Shown one piece after another: positions 24,615 through 33,695 of a stretch of 64,000 nucleotides of DNA (its first letter is position 1; each line of letters begins with the position of its first letter). The notes beneath the pieces were generated by a model. It was not told where the DNA came from. It saw nothing but the letters and a program-made list of their open reading frames with translations, and ran no database searches. Origin of the DNA: Nonlabens dokdonensis DSW-6 (GTDB lineage: Bacteria > Bacteroidota > Bacteroidia > Flavobacteriales > Flavobacteriaceae); contig NC_020156.1 in NCBI RefSeq assembly GCF_000332115.1, forward strand, positions 1,860,001 through 1,924,000. The letters are read 5' to 3'. The position numbers and the translations under genes were made by a program.

Positions 24615-26054
24615 ATGAAAACAACACTTACTCTAATCATAGCTTTTATAATTCTAACCAGTTTTACAAAGGTTGAAGGTATCATTGAAAACAGCTTTAA
24701 GATAGACGAAGACTATAAAGTAGAAGGAACTTTTTCTGGAAACACTCAAGGAGAAGACAGTTTTCATTTTATTATCGCAAAGCATAAGGAAAACAAAAAC
24801 TACCATATACTACCTTTTCAGTTTAAAAACGAAAAGGTCATAAAGATGGAGCCTATAGTATTTGATGAACAGCCTAGTGTGTTGTCATTTCATAATAATG
24901 GTGATCAACTATCTGTAATTACCTCCTATAAAGATAGGAAATCACGAAAATTTCAAGTGGTAGATGTAAATCTCACCGACCAGTCTTTTACTAAATCTGC
25001 GGTGATAGACGGAGAAAATTATAAAACAACCTTAAGAGAGAAAAATCAAAATTTTCTAGTGTTTTCAGAAAAAGAGTCTCTTAAAATTATAACCGTGAAA
25101 AGTGCAAATGAGATAAAGGATATTTCCATCAAAGCTACTGATGCTAACGAAGACTTTTTAAAATCACTTCATAAAAATAATTTAGACGCGATAAGTAGTC
25201 AAGAGTATGTGGAAAATGGTTCTATCAACGATTTTAGAATTTACAGCAATAATGGTACTATTACTATAACCCAAGAAAAGACTAAAGACGGAACCACTAA
25301 TTTGGCTCAGATTAATACAAACAGTGACACAATAGAAGAGTTAGTGATCTCTAATTTTAAAAGTAAAGAAAAGGGAAAAGGAAAGTTGAAAAAAAGTACC
25401 TCTTATGTTTCAGAAAACAAATTGTTTTTAATGAATCTTAAAAAAGAAAATGCTACGCTCGATATTCATGATTTGAATACTAAAAGTAGCAAACAATTGG
25501 ACATATTGAGTACGGATATCGCAAATGCATCTTCTAATAAAGCAGCAGTAGGTAATTTTCTCAAAAATGCTACAAAAGGTAAAAACCAACCAACAGTTAC
25601 AGTCAATCAAGCAAAAAATGGCCAGTTAAAGTTAAGAGTTGATTACGTAAATAAGAAAATGTATAGTTATAATTATAACTGGTGGTGGCACCATCACTGG
25701 ATGATGCAACAGCAAATGTGGATGATGCAGCAGCAGCAAAACCAAATGATTATGCAAAATAATATGCGTCGATTTGGTCCTAATGGATCAGAAGGATATC
25801 CTATTTACATATTTAAAAAGAAATCAGAATCATTTTTTGAAATAGCTTTGAATTCTGAGGGCAATATTATTCCTGCAAACGAGGTAACTACCATTCATAA
25901 AAATATTGATAAGGAATTTTACATTAAGGAAATAGATAATAATAAAAAGTTGAAGCATTCATCTACTGTTTTTACAGAGACGACTTTTAGATATATATCA
26001 TATAATAAAAAATCAAAGACTTTTGTAATAAAAAGTAAGCCTTTAGATTATTAA
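24615..26054 (+). CDS. Exported protein of unknown function with Trp/His/Met/Gln-rich patch
   Basis: The 479-aa protein begins with a signal peptide (MKTTLTLIIAFIILTSFTKVEG). The body is beta-rich, lysine-rich and without a recognised domain. Repeated strands about 45 residues apart (FHFIIAKHKE, LSVITSYKDR, FLVFSEKE) hint at a propeller. Near residues 349-388 is a striking run of Trp, His, Met and Gln (YNWWWHHHWMMQQQ and onward), flanked by normal sequence. It could bind metal, RNA or another protein. The SH3b gene starts 28 bp downstream, so the two may be an operon. Confidence 0.7.
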   Translation: MKTTLTLIIAFIILTSFTKVEGIIENSFKIDEDYKVEGTFSGNTQGEDSFHFIIAKHKENKNYHILPFQFKNEKVIKMEPIVFDEQPSVLSFHNNGDQLSVITSYKDRKSRKFQVVDVNLTDQSFTKSAVIDGENYKTTLREKNQNFLVFSEKESLKIITVKSANEIKDISIKATDANEDFLKSLHKNNLDAISSQEYVENGSINDFRIYSNNGTITITQEKTKDGTTNLAQINTNSDTIEELVISNFKSKEKGKGKLKKSTSYVSENKLFLMNLKKENATLDIHDLNTKSSKQLDILSTDIANASSNKAAVGNFLKNATKGKNQPTVTVNQAKNGQLKLRVDYVNKKMYSYNYNWWWHHHWMMQQQMWMMQQQQNQMIMQNNMRRFGPNGSEGYPIYIFKKKSESFFEIALNSEGNIIPANEVTTIHKNIDKEFYIKEIDNNKKLKHSSTVFTETTFRYISYNKKSKTFVIKSKPLDY

Positions 26055-26082
26055 ATCTAGAATAATGTACAATTCATCTGTT

Positions 26083-26907
26083 ATGAAATATATATATTAT
26101 TTATTTCTCTTTTTCTCAATGGTGTCTATCGCACAGCCAGAAACAGCACACTGGAACGATCAAATACCTGATGCAGGTAAGTCGTACGTCACTTATGGAG
26201 ATAATTTATCTCTTAGAGAAGCTCCAAATACAGATTCCAAGAAGATAGCGGTTCTACCGATTCATACTAAAGTAGAAGTTCTGGAGGTCGATGAAAATAC
26301 CATCAAGGTTTTTAATAGGGAAACTCCATGGATCAAAGTTAAAGTGGGAAATGAAGAAGGTTATATTGCTTCAGGCTATTTAGCTCTAAGAAGTATAGAA
26401 TTGGCTGAAGGTTCTTACTTAATTTATACCAGAAAACAAGATGCAAAAAACAAATATTCACAATCTGTTGCTTTCAGATATGTTACTAATAAAGGTTATA
26501 CAGAATTAGGAGATTTTGTTATTGGGAATAATAGTTTTGATGTAAGATTATTAGGCGACAAGGGATTAAAAGGAATCGATGAGGTGATTCAAATTAATTA
26601 TTTAGGAGAATCATGTGGTGAAGAAAGTGGTCGCTCTTATTTAGTTTGGGATCAAAAGAATCAAACTTTACAAAGCTTAGGAACCTTTAGTAGTATTGGA
26701 GATGGTGGCATGTATCACATGTCTGAAGATCTTATTTTCCCAGTTGACGCTGGCGGAATTGAAAATACCATTATTTACAATGGCGAAGAAGGTGAATCCA
26801 CCGGCGATGGAGCAAATGATTACGTTACCGTAACTCGCTCTAAGAAAATCACATGGGTTAAGGGAAAAACAAAACTGCCTATTAAGTCTTTTGATTACAA
26901 AAATTAA
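26083..26907 (+). CDS. Secreted SH3b-domain protein
   Basis: The start at 26083 is preferred because it gives a clean signal peptide (MKYIYYLFLFFSMVSIAQ); an upstream ATG at 26065 adds six residues. A bacterial SH3 domain follows (SLREAPNTDSKKIAVLPIHTKVEVLEVD ... WIKVKVGNEEGYIASGYL, residues about 35-105). Then comes a 170-residue domain with Gly/Asp-rich loops (GEEGESTGDGANDYVTV). SH3b modules often bind peptidoglycan or protein partners in the periplasm. Function is unknown. The transcript is ended by the hairpin at 26939-26979. Confidence 0.75.
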   Translation: MKYIYYLFLFFSMVSIAQPETAHWNDQIPDAGKSYVTYGDNLSLREAPNTDSKKIAVLPIHTKVEVLEVDENTIKVFNRETPWIKVKVGNEEGYIASGYLALRSIELAEGSYLIYTRKQDAKNKYSQSVAFRYVTNKGYTELGDFVIGNNSFDVRLLGDKGLKGIDEVIQINYLGESCGEESGRSYLVWDQKNQTLQSLGTFSSIGDGGMYHMSEDLIFPVDAGGIENTIIYNGEEGESTGDGANDYVTVTRSKKITWVKGKTKLPIKSFDYKN

Positions 26908-26938
26908 ATTTACAAAGTTGACTCACATACTAATTAAT

Positions 26939-26979
26939 AATAAAGCTGATTTTCTCTAGGTAAGAAAATCAGCTTTATT
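26939..26979. terminator. Bidirectional terminator, 17-bp stem
   Basis: The 17-bp arms at 26939-26955 and 26963-26979 (core AAAGCTGATTTTCT and its complement) enclose a 7-nt loop. It lies between the SH3b gene and the small minus-strand gene. Confidence 0.85.
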
Positions 26980-27007
26980 AATTATATTTTGAGTACTCAA
27001 ATTATTT

Positions 27008-27139
27008 TTATTCTTCCTCACTGTTATTTTCGTTGCTCACTTCAACCGATTTTGGGTTTCTGTTGTCTTTTTCGGTAATACCTTTAGCATGTGGTATTGG
27101 GTGTTTCCCTTGTTTATTTTCAAAATTTGACTTATCCAT
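27008..27139 (-). CDS. 43-aa hydrophilic small protein
   Basis: A 43-codon ATG frame encodes a highly charged protein starting MDKSNFENKQGKHPIPHAKG and ending in an acidic ENNSEEE tail. It has no membrane segment. Its low hydrophobicity, the clean ATG and stop, and its own terminator at 26939-26979 argue that it is a real gene. It resembles short hydrophilic proteins I have seen in flavobacterial genomes, but I cannot name a family. Confidence 0.55.
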   Translation of the reverse strand: MDKSNFENKQGKHPIPHAKGITEKDNRNPKSVEVSNENNSEEE

Positions 27140-27257
27140 AATTACTTGTTTTTAATATTAACTACAACAAGTTAAAAAAAATAAGAGTTATTGTGAGCAT
27201 CGCTAACAATACTTTAATATTAGAAACCCAACGTCTTGTAAGAATAAATCAAGGAAT

Positions 27258-28133
27258 TTACTCCGGCAACGGCACATAACTATCATTACCATCCATCATA
27301 GGAAAGCTTTTTTCCCTCCAAGCTTCTTTTGCAGCGTCTATTTTTTCTTGAGAATGACTTACAAAATTCCAGTGGATGTAACGTTTTTCAGGAAATGGCT
27401 CACCGCCAAAAAGCAACACATGACTACCTGCATGAATCGTGATATTACAAACATCTTCCGTTTTACTCACGAGCATATTTCCTTTTTCAATCACATCACC
27501 ACAAGCGCTTACACTTCCAGAAACTATGGTAACACCTATTTCGCCACTCAGATTTCCTGCGATGTCTAGTGGGTAATCTTCTGTGGTTTTGATATCTACC
27601 ATAAATAATTCAGAATGTACTGGAACTGGCGATTTTCGACTATAACCTTTTCCAGCAACTAGTGTAAAACTTACCCCATTTTCTTCCCAAACTGGTAATT
27701 CAGAACCTTCTATGTGATGAAATTCTGGTTCAATATCTTCTAAATCTTTGGGCAATGCTACCCAAATCTGATAACCATGCATAGTAAATACCGACTTGGC
27801 ATCTCTCAAATGTTGAGGTGTACGCTCTGTATGAGAACATCCTTTACCAGCGACCATCCAGTTTACAGAGCCTGGTTTAATCACTTGACTGGTCCCAATA
27901 GAATCTTGATGGGTAATTTGACCTTCTAATAAATACGTTAGCGTTGAAAGTCCTATATGTGGATGCTGGTCTACGTCCATATATTTCTCAGGACCTAAAG
28001 TAGTAGGTCCCATGTGATCTATAAAAATAAAAGGACCAACCATCCGCTTTTTACGAAAAGGTATCAAGCGACCTACGAGAAAATCGCCTATATCGCGGCT
28101 GCGTTCTTCTATAATTAAATCAGTATTAGACAT
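27258..28133 (-). CDS. Pirin family protein (cupin)
   Basis: The 291-aa bicupin has the pirin N-terminal signature GPFIFIDHMGPTTLGPEKYMDVDQHPHIGLSTLTYLLEGQ. His residues in HPHIG and the downstream GKGCSHTERTP bind an iron or similar metal. The C-terminal pirin_C domain follows (about residues 175-275). Bacterial pirins have quercetinase or regulatory activities; the substrate is unknown. It is a single gene. The palindrome copy at 28168-28183 lies about 35 bp upstream of its start. Confidence 0.92.
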   Translation of the reverse strand: MSNTDLIIEERSRDIGDFLVGRLIPFRKKRMVGPFIFIDHMGPTTLGPEKYMDVDQHPHIGLSTLTYLLEGQITHQDSIGTSQVIKPGSVNWMVAGKGCSHTERTPQHLRDAKSVFTMHGYQIWVALPKDLEDIEPEFHHIEGSELPVWEENGVSFTLVAGKGYSRKSPVPVHSELFMVDIKTTEDYPLDIAGNLSGEIGVTIVSGSVSACGDVIEKGNMLVSKTEDVCNITIHAGSHVLLFGGEPFPEKRYIHWNFVSHSQEKIDAAKEAWREKSFPMMDGNDSYVPLPE

Positions 28134-28167
28134 AGCTTTTTATTTCCTATAAAGATATTAGGAATTC

Positions 28168-28183
28168 CGCTTTCGCGAAAGCG
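28168..28183. repeat. GCTTTCGCGAAAGC palindrome, copy 6 (intergenic)
   Basis: CGCTTTCGCGAAAGCG between the pirin gene and the stop of the TolB-like gene. Confidence 0.9.
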
Positions 28184-28236
28184 AGATAAAAATAAAACCT
28201 GTTGAACTCATAGCTCAAAGACTCACAAACTCATAG

Positions 28237-29346
28237 CTAGTCTTGCCACTCTGCAATAAAAAGATTCGTATCACGTCCACCACCGTTATTTCGGTTAGAA
28301 GAGAACGCTAAGTATTTACCGTTATTGGAGAATACTGGGAATGCGTCAAAAGTTTCACCGTGAGTGATGCGTTCTAGACCAGTTCCATCGGTATTGATCA
28401 TGTATAAGTTGAAAGGAAAACCGCGCTCTGCTTCAAAGTTAGAAGAGAATAATACACGCTTCCCATCTGGTAAAAAGAAAGGCGACCAGTTTGCATTTCC
28501 TAGTTGAGTCAACTGGCGCAAGTCAGAACCGTCTGCATTACAAATGTATAGTTCCATTTCAGTAGGTTGTACGAGTCCTACAGCAAGTAAGTCTTTGTAT
28601 TCTTTAATTTCGGTTTCGGTCTTAGGTCGTGAAGAACGGAAAATCAATTGCGATCCATCTGGTGAGAAGAAAGCGCCACCATCATAACCTAGTTCATAAG
28701 TGATTTGCTTTACGTCGCTACCATCTATATTCATCGTATACAATTCTAGATCACCGCTGCGATCGCTGGTAAAGACTATTTTATCACCTTGTGGAGAAAC
28801 AGTAGGCTCTGCATCATAACCTTTTTCGTCAGTCAATTGAGCCGTGATATTTCCATCAAGATCGGCCACAAAGATGTCATAGCTGTCATAAATAGGCCAT
28901 ACATATTTACCATTTTCTTTCAATGGTGTGTCTGGACAATCGTCCATTTTCAAATGTGTACTGGCATAAATGATATGTTCGTTATCCGGCAAGAAATAAG
29001 CACAAGTCGTTCGTCCTTTACCAGTAGAGACCATTTTAGGCACGCTTTCGCGAAAGCTGTCTCCATTATTCATCAAGAACATTTGATCACAATTGACATC
29101 CCAATCGGCGTTGTTACTTTGAAAAATCAATTGTTTATCATCAAAACTCCAATAAGCCTCAGCATTATCACCTCCAAAAGTCACTTGATACATATTCTTA
29201 AAGTGCTTTTCACCTTCCATGATCAACGGATTTTTATTAGGTTCAGTTGCTTTTTCTGTTTCTGAAGTAGCTGTTTTTTCTGATTCTGCAGCTTCTTTAC
29301 AGCTTATAAAACAGATTATTGTGATCAGGAATAGGAACGTTCTCAT
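28237..29346 (-). CDS. TolB/PD40 beta-propeller lipoprotein
   Basis: The start at 29346 is chosen because it gives a lipoprotein signal (MRTFLFLITIICFISCKEA) and because a -7 box TATTTTTG lies at 29365-29372, which an upstream ATG at 29367 would overlap. About six PD40/WD40-like repeats follow (PTVSPQGDKIVFTSDRSGDLELYTMNIDGSDVKQIT and similar), each with DG and FSPDG elements, forming a propeller in the cell envelope. TolB-like repeats bind protein partners or oligopeptides. The palindrome copy at 29043-29058 reads FRES in the second blade. Confidence 0.87.
   Translation of the reverse strand: MRTFLFLITIICFISCKEAAESEKTATSETEKATEPNKNPLIMEGEKHFKNMYQVTFGGDNAEAYWSFDDKQLIFQSNNADWDVNCDQMFLMNNGDSFRESVPKMVSTGKGRTTCAYFLPDNEHIIYASTHLKMDDCPDTPLKENGKYVWPIYDSYDIFVADLDGNITAQLTDEKGYDAEPTVSPQGDKIVFTSDRSGDLELYTMNIDGSDVKQITYELGYDGGAFFSPDGSQLIFRSSRPKTETEIKEYKDLLAVGLVQPTEMELYICNADGSDLRQLTQLGNANWSPFFLPDGKRVLFSSNFEAERGFPFNLYMINTDGTGLERITHGETFDAFPVFSNNGKYLAFSSNRNNGGGRDTNLFIAEWQD
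29043..29058. repeat. GCTTTCGCGAAAGC palindrome, copy 7 (inside TolB-like gene)
   Basis: CGCTTTCGCGAAAGCT. Read as FRES in DSFRESVPKM. Confidence 0.9.
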
Positions 29347-29364
29347 GTAGGGTTTAATTTTGTG

Positions 29365-29372
29365 CAAAAATA
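29365..29372 (-). promoter_or_regulatory. -7 box TATTTTTG of TolB-like lipoprotein gene
   Basis: TATTTTTG on the minus strand lies 18 bp upstream of the ATG at 29346. It supports that start over the one at 29367. The -33 element is not clear. Confidence 0.5.
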
Positions 29373-29495
29373 GGAGATAAACTTTATTAAGCCATAAGCA
29401 GTATCTTTATATTATCAAAACTCTAAATTGATTTAAAAATCTATTTAGGGTAGCCTTTTAAGCAAATAATTACTAAATAATACGACTACCTTAAG

Positions 29496-30749
29496 ATGAA
29501 AATTACTACACTTTTTATAGCCTTACTTTTAATAGTTTCATGTAAAAATGAAGTTACTGTAACATCGCAAGATGTAACTCCTGTAAAAGGAAACATGAAG
29601 GCCGACGTTGTTTACCTAGCTTCTGACTCTTTACAAGGTCGTGAAACAGGAACTTCTTATGAATTGCAAGCAGCAGATTATATTGCAAAACGCATGAAAG
29701 AATCTGGCTTAGAACCTGAAGGAAATGAAGGGACTTATTTTCAGACTTTTTCTTTTAAACCTTCCAGCGATCCACATCAAGAAGCAGCTTTCACAGACGA
29801 GAAAGGCAATGGTTTTCTTACAGGAACAAATGTTATAGGTTATCTAGATAATGGCGCTGCACAAACGGTGGTGATCGGTGCACACTACGACCATTTAGGA
29901 ATGGGTGGCGAAGGGTCATTATATCGAGATGGAGAAGCGGTTCACAACGGAGCAGACGATAATGCTAGTGGTGTTGCAGTAATGCTAGATCTTGCCTATG
30001 AATTGAAAACCAGCGATAAAAAAGGGAATAACTACTTGTTCATGGCTTTCTCAGGCGAAGAAATGGGATTACTAGGTTCTAACTATTTCACTAAAAACCC
30101 AACGATTGCTCTAGATTCTATTACCTATATGATCAATATGGACATGGTAGGCAGATTAAACGAGGAAAACAAGCTGGCCATTTATGGAACAGGAACTTCT
30201 ACCAGATGGACTCAAATTGTAAACGCAGTCAACAAAGATTTTGAGTTGGCTTTAAGTGAAAGTGGCGTTGGTCCAAGTGATCACACATCATTTTATTTAA
30301 ATGATATTCCAGTTTTACATTTCTTCACAGGTCAACATGAAGATTACCACAAACCAGGCGATGATGCAGAGAAGTTGAACTATGATGGAATGCAAAAAAT
30401 ATCAGACTATATTTTAAGAATCACAGCTGAATTTGATAACGCAGGAAAACTAGCATTCAGAAAAACAAAGAACGAAAGCGAAGAAGTACCACGTTTTAAA
30501 GTAGGTCTTGGCGTTGTGCCAGATTACTTATTTACAGGAAAAGGAATGCGCATCGATGGAGTGAGCGAAGAAAAACCAGCCCAAAAAGCAGGATTGATGA
30601 AAGGCGATGTTGTTGTGAAATTGGGTGATAGTACCATTGTTGATATGATGAGCTACATGAGAACACTCGCCACATTTGATAATGGCGATAAAACTAAAGT
30701 TACCGTAGATCGTGATGGTAAAATGGTGGAGAAAGAGATTGAGTTTTAG
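29496..30749 (+). CDS. M28 family zinc aminopeptidase with PDZ domain, lipoprotein
   Basis: The 417-aa protein begins with a lipobox signal (MKITTLFIALLLIVSCKNE). A peptidase-associated segment precedes the M28 catalytic core: AHYDHLGMG (first zinc His/Asp), HNGADDNASGVA (bridging Asp), FSGEEMGLLGS (catalytic Glu pair), NMDMVGRL (Asp ligand) and HEDYHKPGDD (second His). The last 90 residues form a PDZ domain (FTGKGMRIDGVSEEKPAQKAGLMKGDVVVKLG). It probably trims peptides or processes proteins in the envelope. Confidence 0.93.
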   Translation: MKITTLFIALLLIVSCKNEVTVTSQDVTPVKGNMKADVVYLASDSLQGRETGTSYELQAADYIAKRMKESGLEPEGNEGTYFQTFSFKPSSDPHQEAAFTDEKGNGFLTGTNVIGYLDNGAAQTVVIGAHYDHLGMGGEGSLYRDGEAVHNGADDNASGVAVMLDLAYELKTSDKKGNNYLFMAFSGEEMGLLGSNYFTKNPTIALDSITYMINMDMVGRLNEENKLAIYGTGTSTRWTQIVNAVNKDFELALSESGVGPSDHTSFYLNDIPVLHFFTGQHEDYHKPGDDAEKLNYDGMQKISDYILRITAEFDNAGKLAFRKTKNESEEVPRFKVGLGVVPDYLFTGKGMRIDGVSEEKPAQKAGLMKGDVVVKLGDSTIVDMMSYMRTLATFDNGDKTKVTVDRDGKMVEKEIEF

Positions 30750-30759
30750 GTTTTGAGTC

Positions 30760-30963
30760 TTGAAAAATTTAATTAAAGTAGATAAAATCAAAGAAACAAC
30801 TTCATTTAATGATGCTGTAGCTTATTCTGCAAAAGGAGAGGCGCTTACGAGTGAACAATATGTAAATCATATTAGTGATATAAGAGATAGAGTGGGAGAT
30901 GGTGCGCAAACTTATACTACAAAAGAAGTCAAAGATTTTGTTTTAAATCAAACAAAGTCCTAA
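30760..30963 (+). CDS. 67-aa protein of unknown function
   Basis: The frame begins 10 bp after the M28 stop with TTG at 30760; no in-frame ATG gives a longer protein. The product is hydrophilic, with no signal peptide and no recognised domain (for example FNDAVAYSAKGEALTSEQYVNHI). Close spacing suggests it is the last cistron of the peptidase operon. The non-ATG start lowers confidence. Confidence 0.45.
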   Translation: MKNLIKVDKIKETTSFNDAVAYSAKGEALTSEQYVNHISDIRDRVGDGAQTYTTKEVKDFVLNQTKS

Positions 30964-30993
30964 TAAACTATTCTAGCTATTAAAAGAAAAAGA

Positions 30994-33348
30994 GTGAAAA
31001 ACTTAAGATTAAGTATTACTATAATATCCATTTCATTTGTTCAGCTTTGTTTTTCCCAAGGCGAGGCAAACAATTGGTATTTTGGATTTCAAGCTGGTAT
31101 TACTTTCAATAATGGCGTTCCTACTGCGCTAACAGATGGAGCTATGAATACATCTGAAGGATGCTCTGTAATTTCTGATAGTTTCGGCAATTTATTGTTT
31201 TATTCTAATGGTTCTGAGATATGGGATCGCTCTCACTCTCCAATGCAAAATAGCAATGGTTTGCTAGGTTCCTCTTCCAGTACTCAAAATGGAATAATCG
31301 TACCTCATCCAGGAGACTCTAATCTTTATTTTATTTTTACCTTAGATCAAATGGCGCAACCTGATGGCCTTAGATACCATATAGTAGATATGTCTTTAAA
31401 CAATGGTCTAGGAGCTGTAAATTCTTTTAAAAATATATTGCTGCATACCCCATCTTTAGAAAAAATGACTGCAGTAGCACATGCTAATGGAAACGATATT
31501 TGGCTTATTGCTCATAAATATGCTAGTAATGAATTTGTTTCTTATTTGATTGATGATAATGGAATCAATTCCTTCCCTGTTACCTCTGCTGTAGGTTTTG
31601 TTCCTTCAACTACTGGCAGTACTGTGGGCAGTATGAAAGTTTCACCTGACGGATCCAAAATCGCTATAATTTATTCTTGGGATAACATTATTGAGGTCTT
31701 AGACTTTGACAGCAATACTGGAATAATATCTAATCCTGTTCAAATCGCAAATTTGTATGTCACAGTACCAGATGGGCAAGAAATAGCTTATGGTCTAGAG
31801 TTTTCTCCCAATAGTAGGTATTTATATTTTAGTTCTTTCATTGGTGGAATATTTCAGTATGATTTAATCAATTTTACTACATTTAGTATTGCTGCTTCTA
31901 AAATTGAATTAAGCTACGATCCACCGACTTCCCCTATTGAAACAGAGGAGCATTGTGCATTACAACTAGGACCAGATGGGAAAATTTATGTAGCGCATAC
32001 TGGTCACAACTTTTTAGGTGTGATCAACAAACCTAATGAAGCTGGGGTTGCAGCTGACTATCAGTTTGATGGCGTATTTTTAGGATCGGGAAGATCAATA
32101 TGGGGTTTACCGCAGTTTGTTTCAAGCTTTTTCTTTTCTAGTATATTAGTAGAAAACATTTGTCTAGGAGAAAACACTTCTTTCATTTTAAATTTTAATG
32201 ATACGATTGATTCAATAAGTTGGGATTTTGGAGACGGTTCTAGCTCTAATTTAGAAAATCCTACACATATGTATTCTTCAGTGGGAACATATATGGTTCA
32301 AGTAACATTTACTTCTAATGGTGAAGTCTACACTAATGATAAAGAAATTAGAATTTTTGAACAGCCTACCGTATTTGCTCCGCAAGATGTATCAATATGC
32401 GATATTGATGGAAGTGGTATCTATGAATTTGACCTTACGCAATTAAATAATACCGTTCTTAACGGTCAACCATCCTCCATATTTGATGTTGTTTATTATG
32501 AAAATATCACAGACTATAATGAAAGAATTGCCATACCAGAGCCATCTAATTATACAGGGATTTTAGATTCAGGAATTCAGAATATAGTAGTAAGTGTAGA
32601 ACACAGAGAAGCACAAGAATGTGATGCTGTAACCGATTTCAATATCACCGTAAATGAAAGTCCTGCATTGTCGATGCAAGAACAATGGGTTTTATGCGAA
32701 GGTGTTCCATTAGAGTTAGTTGCCGATTTTGGCTACGATAATTATCAGTGGTCCACTGGCGAAACCTCTCAATCAATCGAAGTAAATAGTATTGGGATCT
32801 ACACAATAGCGGTATCAAATGATTATGGAATGGTCCAATGTGAAACCGTTAGAGAAATAGAAGTAGTCCAATTTCCAGAACCAGTAATTACGAATATTGA
32901 GATTAATGATTGGACTTTAAATGAAAACCATATAACTATTTATGTTGAAGGTAATCAACGTTATGAATACTCAATAGATGGTCTCAATTATCAAGATAGT
33001 AACCGTTTTGAAAACCTTGAATCAGGTGATTACACGGTGTTTGTAAGAAGCCTCGACGGTTGCTCTGAGATACAAAGAGTAATTTCACTTCTCTTTTACC
33101 CTAGATTCTTTACCCCTAATAACGATGGGTTTAATGACCATTGGCAACTGTATCATTCATTTCTAGAACCGGAGAACAAAATATATATTTTTGATCGTTA
33201 TGGTAAGTTGATGAAACAAATCAGTCCAGAAGGACCAGGCTGGGATGGCACTTTTAATGGTAATCCTGTGCCATCAAGCGACTATTGGTTTAGGGTTGAG
33301 CGTAGTAATGGTGCTGTTTATAATGGACATTTTACACTGAAGCGTTGA
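30994..33348 (+). CDS. PKD-domain protein with T9SS type B sorting domain
   Basis: The 784-aa protein starts with GTG at 30994 and a signal peptide (RLSITIISISFVQLCFSQG). A beta-propeller-like N-terminal region of about 380 residues is followed by a PKD domain (SWDFGDGSSSNLENPTHMYSSVGTYMVQVTF). Ig-like repeats and a C-terminal type B sorting domain (FFTPNNDGFNDHWQLYHSF ... YIFDRYGKLMKQISPEGPGWDGTFNG ... DYWFRV) come next. It should be exported by type IX secretion and placed on the cell surface. Such proteins act in adhesion or gliding-associated functions; none is specific here. Confidence 0.88.
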   Translation: MKNLRLSITIISISFVQLCFSQGEANNWYFGFQAGITFNNGVPTALTDGAMNTSEGCSVISDSFGNLLFYSNGSEIWDRSHSPMQNSNGLLGSSSSTQNGIIVPHPGDSNLYFIFTLDQMAQPDGLRYHIVDMSLNNGLGAVNSFKNILLHTPSLEKMTAVAHANGNDIWLIAHKYASNEFVSYLIDDNGINSFPVTSAVGFVPSTTGSTVGSMKVSPDGSKIAIIYSWDNIIEVLDFDSNTGIISNPVQIANLYVTVPDGQEIAYGLEFSPNSRYLYFSSFIGGIFQYDLINFTTFSIAASKIELSYDPPTSPIETEEHCALQLGPDGKIYVAHTGHNFLGVINKPNEAGVAADYQFDGVFLGSGRSIWGLPQFVSSFFFSSILVENICLGENTSFILNFNDTIDSISWDFGDGSSSNLENPTHMYSSVGTYMVQVTFTSNGEVYTNDKEIRIFEQPTVFAPQDVSICDIDGSGIYEFDLTQLNNTVLNGQPSSIFDVVYYENITDYNERIAIPEPSNYTGILDSGIQNIVVSVEHREAQECDAVTDFNITVNESPALSMQEQWVLCEGVPLELVADFGYDNYQWSTGETSQSIEVNSIGIYTIAVSNDYGMVQCETVREIEVVQFPEPVITNIEINDWTLNENHITIYVEGNQRYEYSIDGLNYQDSNRFENLESGDYTVFVRSLDGCSEIQRVISLLFYPRFFTPNNDGFNDHWQLYHSFLEPENKIYIFDRYGKLMKQISPEGPGWDGTFNGNPVPSSDYWFRVERSNGAVYNGHFTLKR

Positions 33349-33418
33349 TACGTTTTGTTTTATTTGAAAAACGTTTCAATTTATTTTTGATTTTCGTTTT
33401 ATTTTTGATTTTAAAACC

Positions 33419-33426
33419 TACTTTTG
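33419..33426 (+). promoter_or_regulatory. -7 box TACTTTTG upstream of TPP riboswitch
   Basis: TACTTTTG fits TAnnTTTG and ends 6 bp before the riboswitch P1 stem begins. The -33 element is weak. Confidence 0.5.
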
Positions 33427-33431
33427 CACCC

Positions 33432-33514
33432 AATCTCAAGGGGTGCTTTTAGAAATAAAGGCTGAGATAATACCCAAGGAACCTGGGCGAGTAATGTCGC
33501 TAAGGGAAAAGATT
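33432..33514 (+). ncRNA. TPP (thiamine pyrophosphate) riboswitch
   Basis: The conserved thi-box elements are visible: GGGGTGC, then CTGAGATAATACCC, GAACCTGGGCGAGTAATGTCGC and the closing AAGGGAA. P1 is AATCT (33432-33436) with AGATT (33510-33514). Downstream are two further hairpins, TTCCATTTT/AAAATGGAA (33545-33567) and CCTGAG/CTCAGG (33574-33589), probably the expression platform. It precedes a TonB-dependent receptor by about 180 bp, a known arrangement for thiamine-related uptake receptors in Bacteroidota. Confidence 0.92.
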
Positions 33515-33544
33515 TAGATAGATATGGTGTGTTATGTTCTTGCT

Positions 33545-33589
33545 TTCCATTTTATTTCAAAATGGAAGTTTATCCTGAGGTAGCTCAGG
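33545..33589 (+). promoter_or_regulatory. Expression-platform hairpins of TPP riboswitch
   Basis: Two consecutive stems follow the aptamer without a T tract. Translational control or a Rho-dependent switch is therefore more likely than intrinsic termination. Confidence 0.4.
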
Positions 33590-33695
33590 GCGAAAGCGTA
33601 AACCTTAAAAGTCTATTTCAAGAGAATCCTTCAAACATTTTATTTTAATCAAACCGAATAAATGCCCCTTTTATTTGAACTTAATTTAAGTTCTT

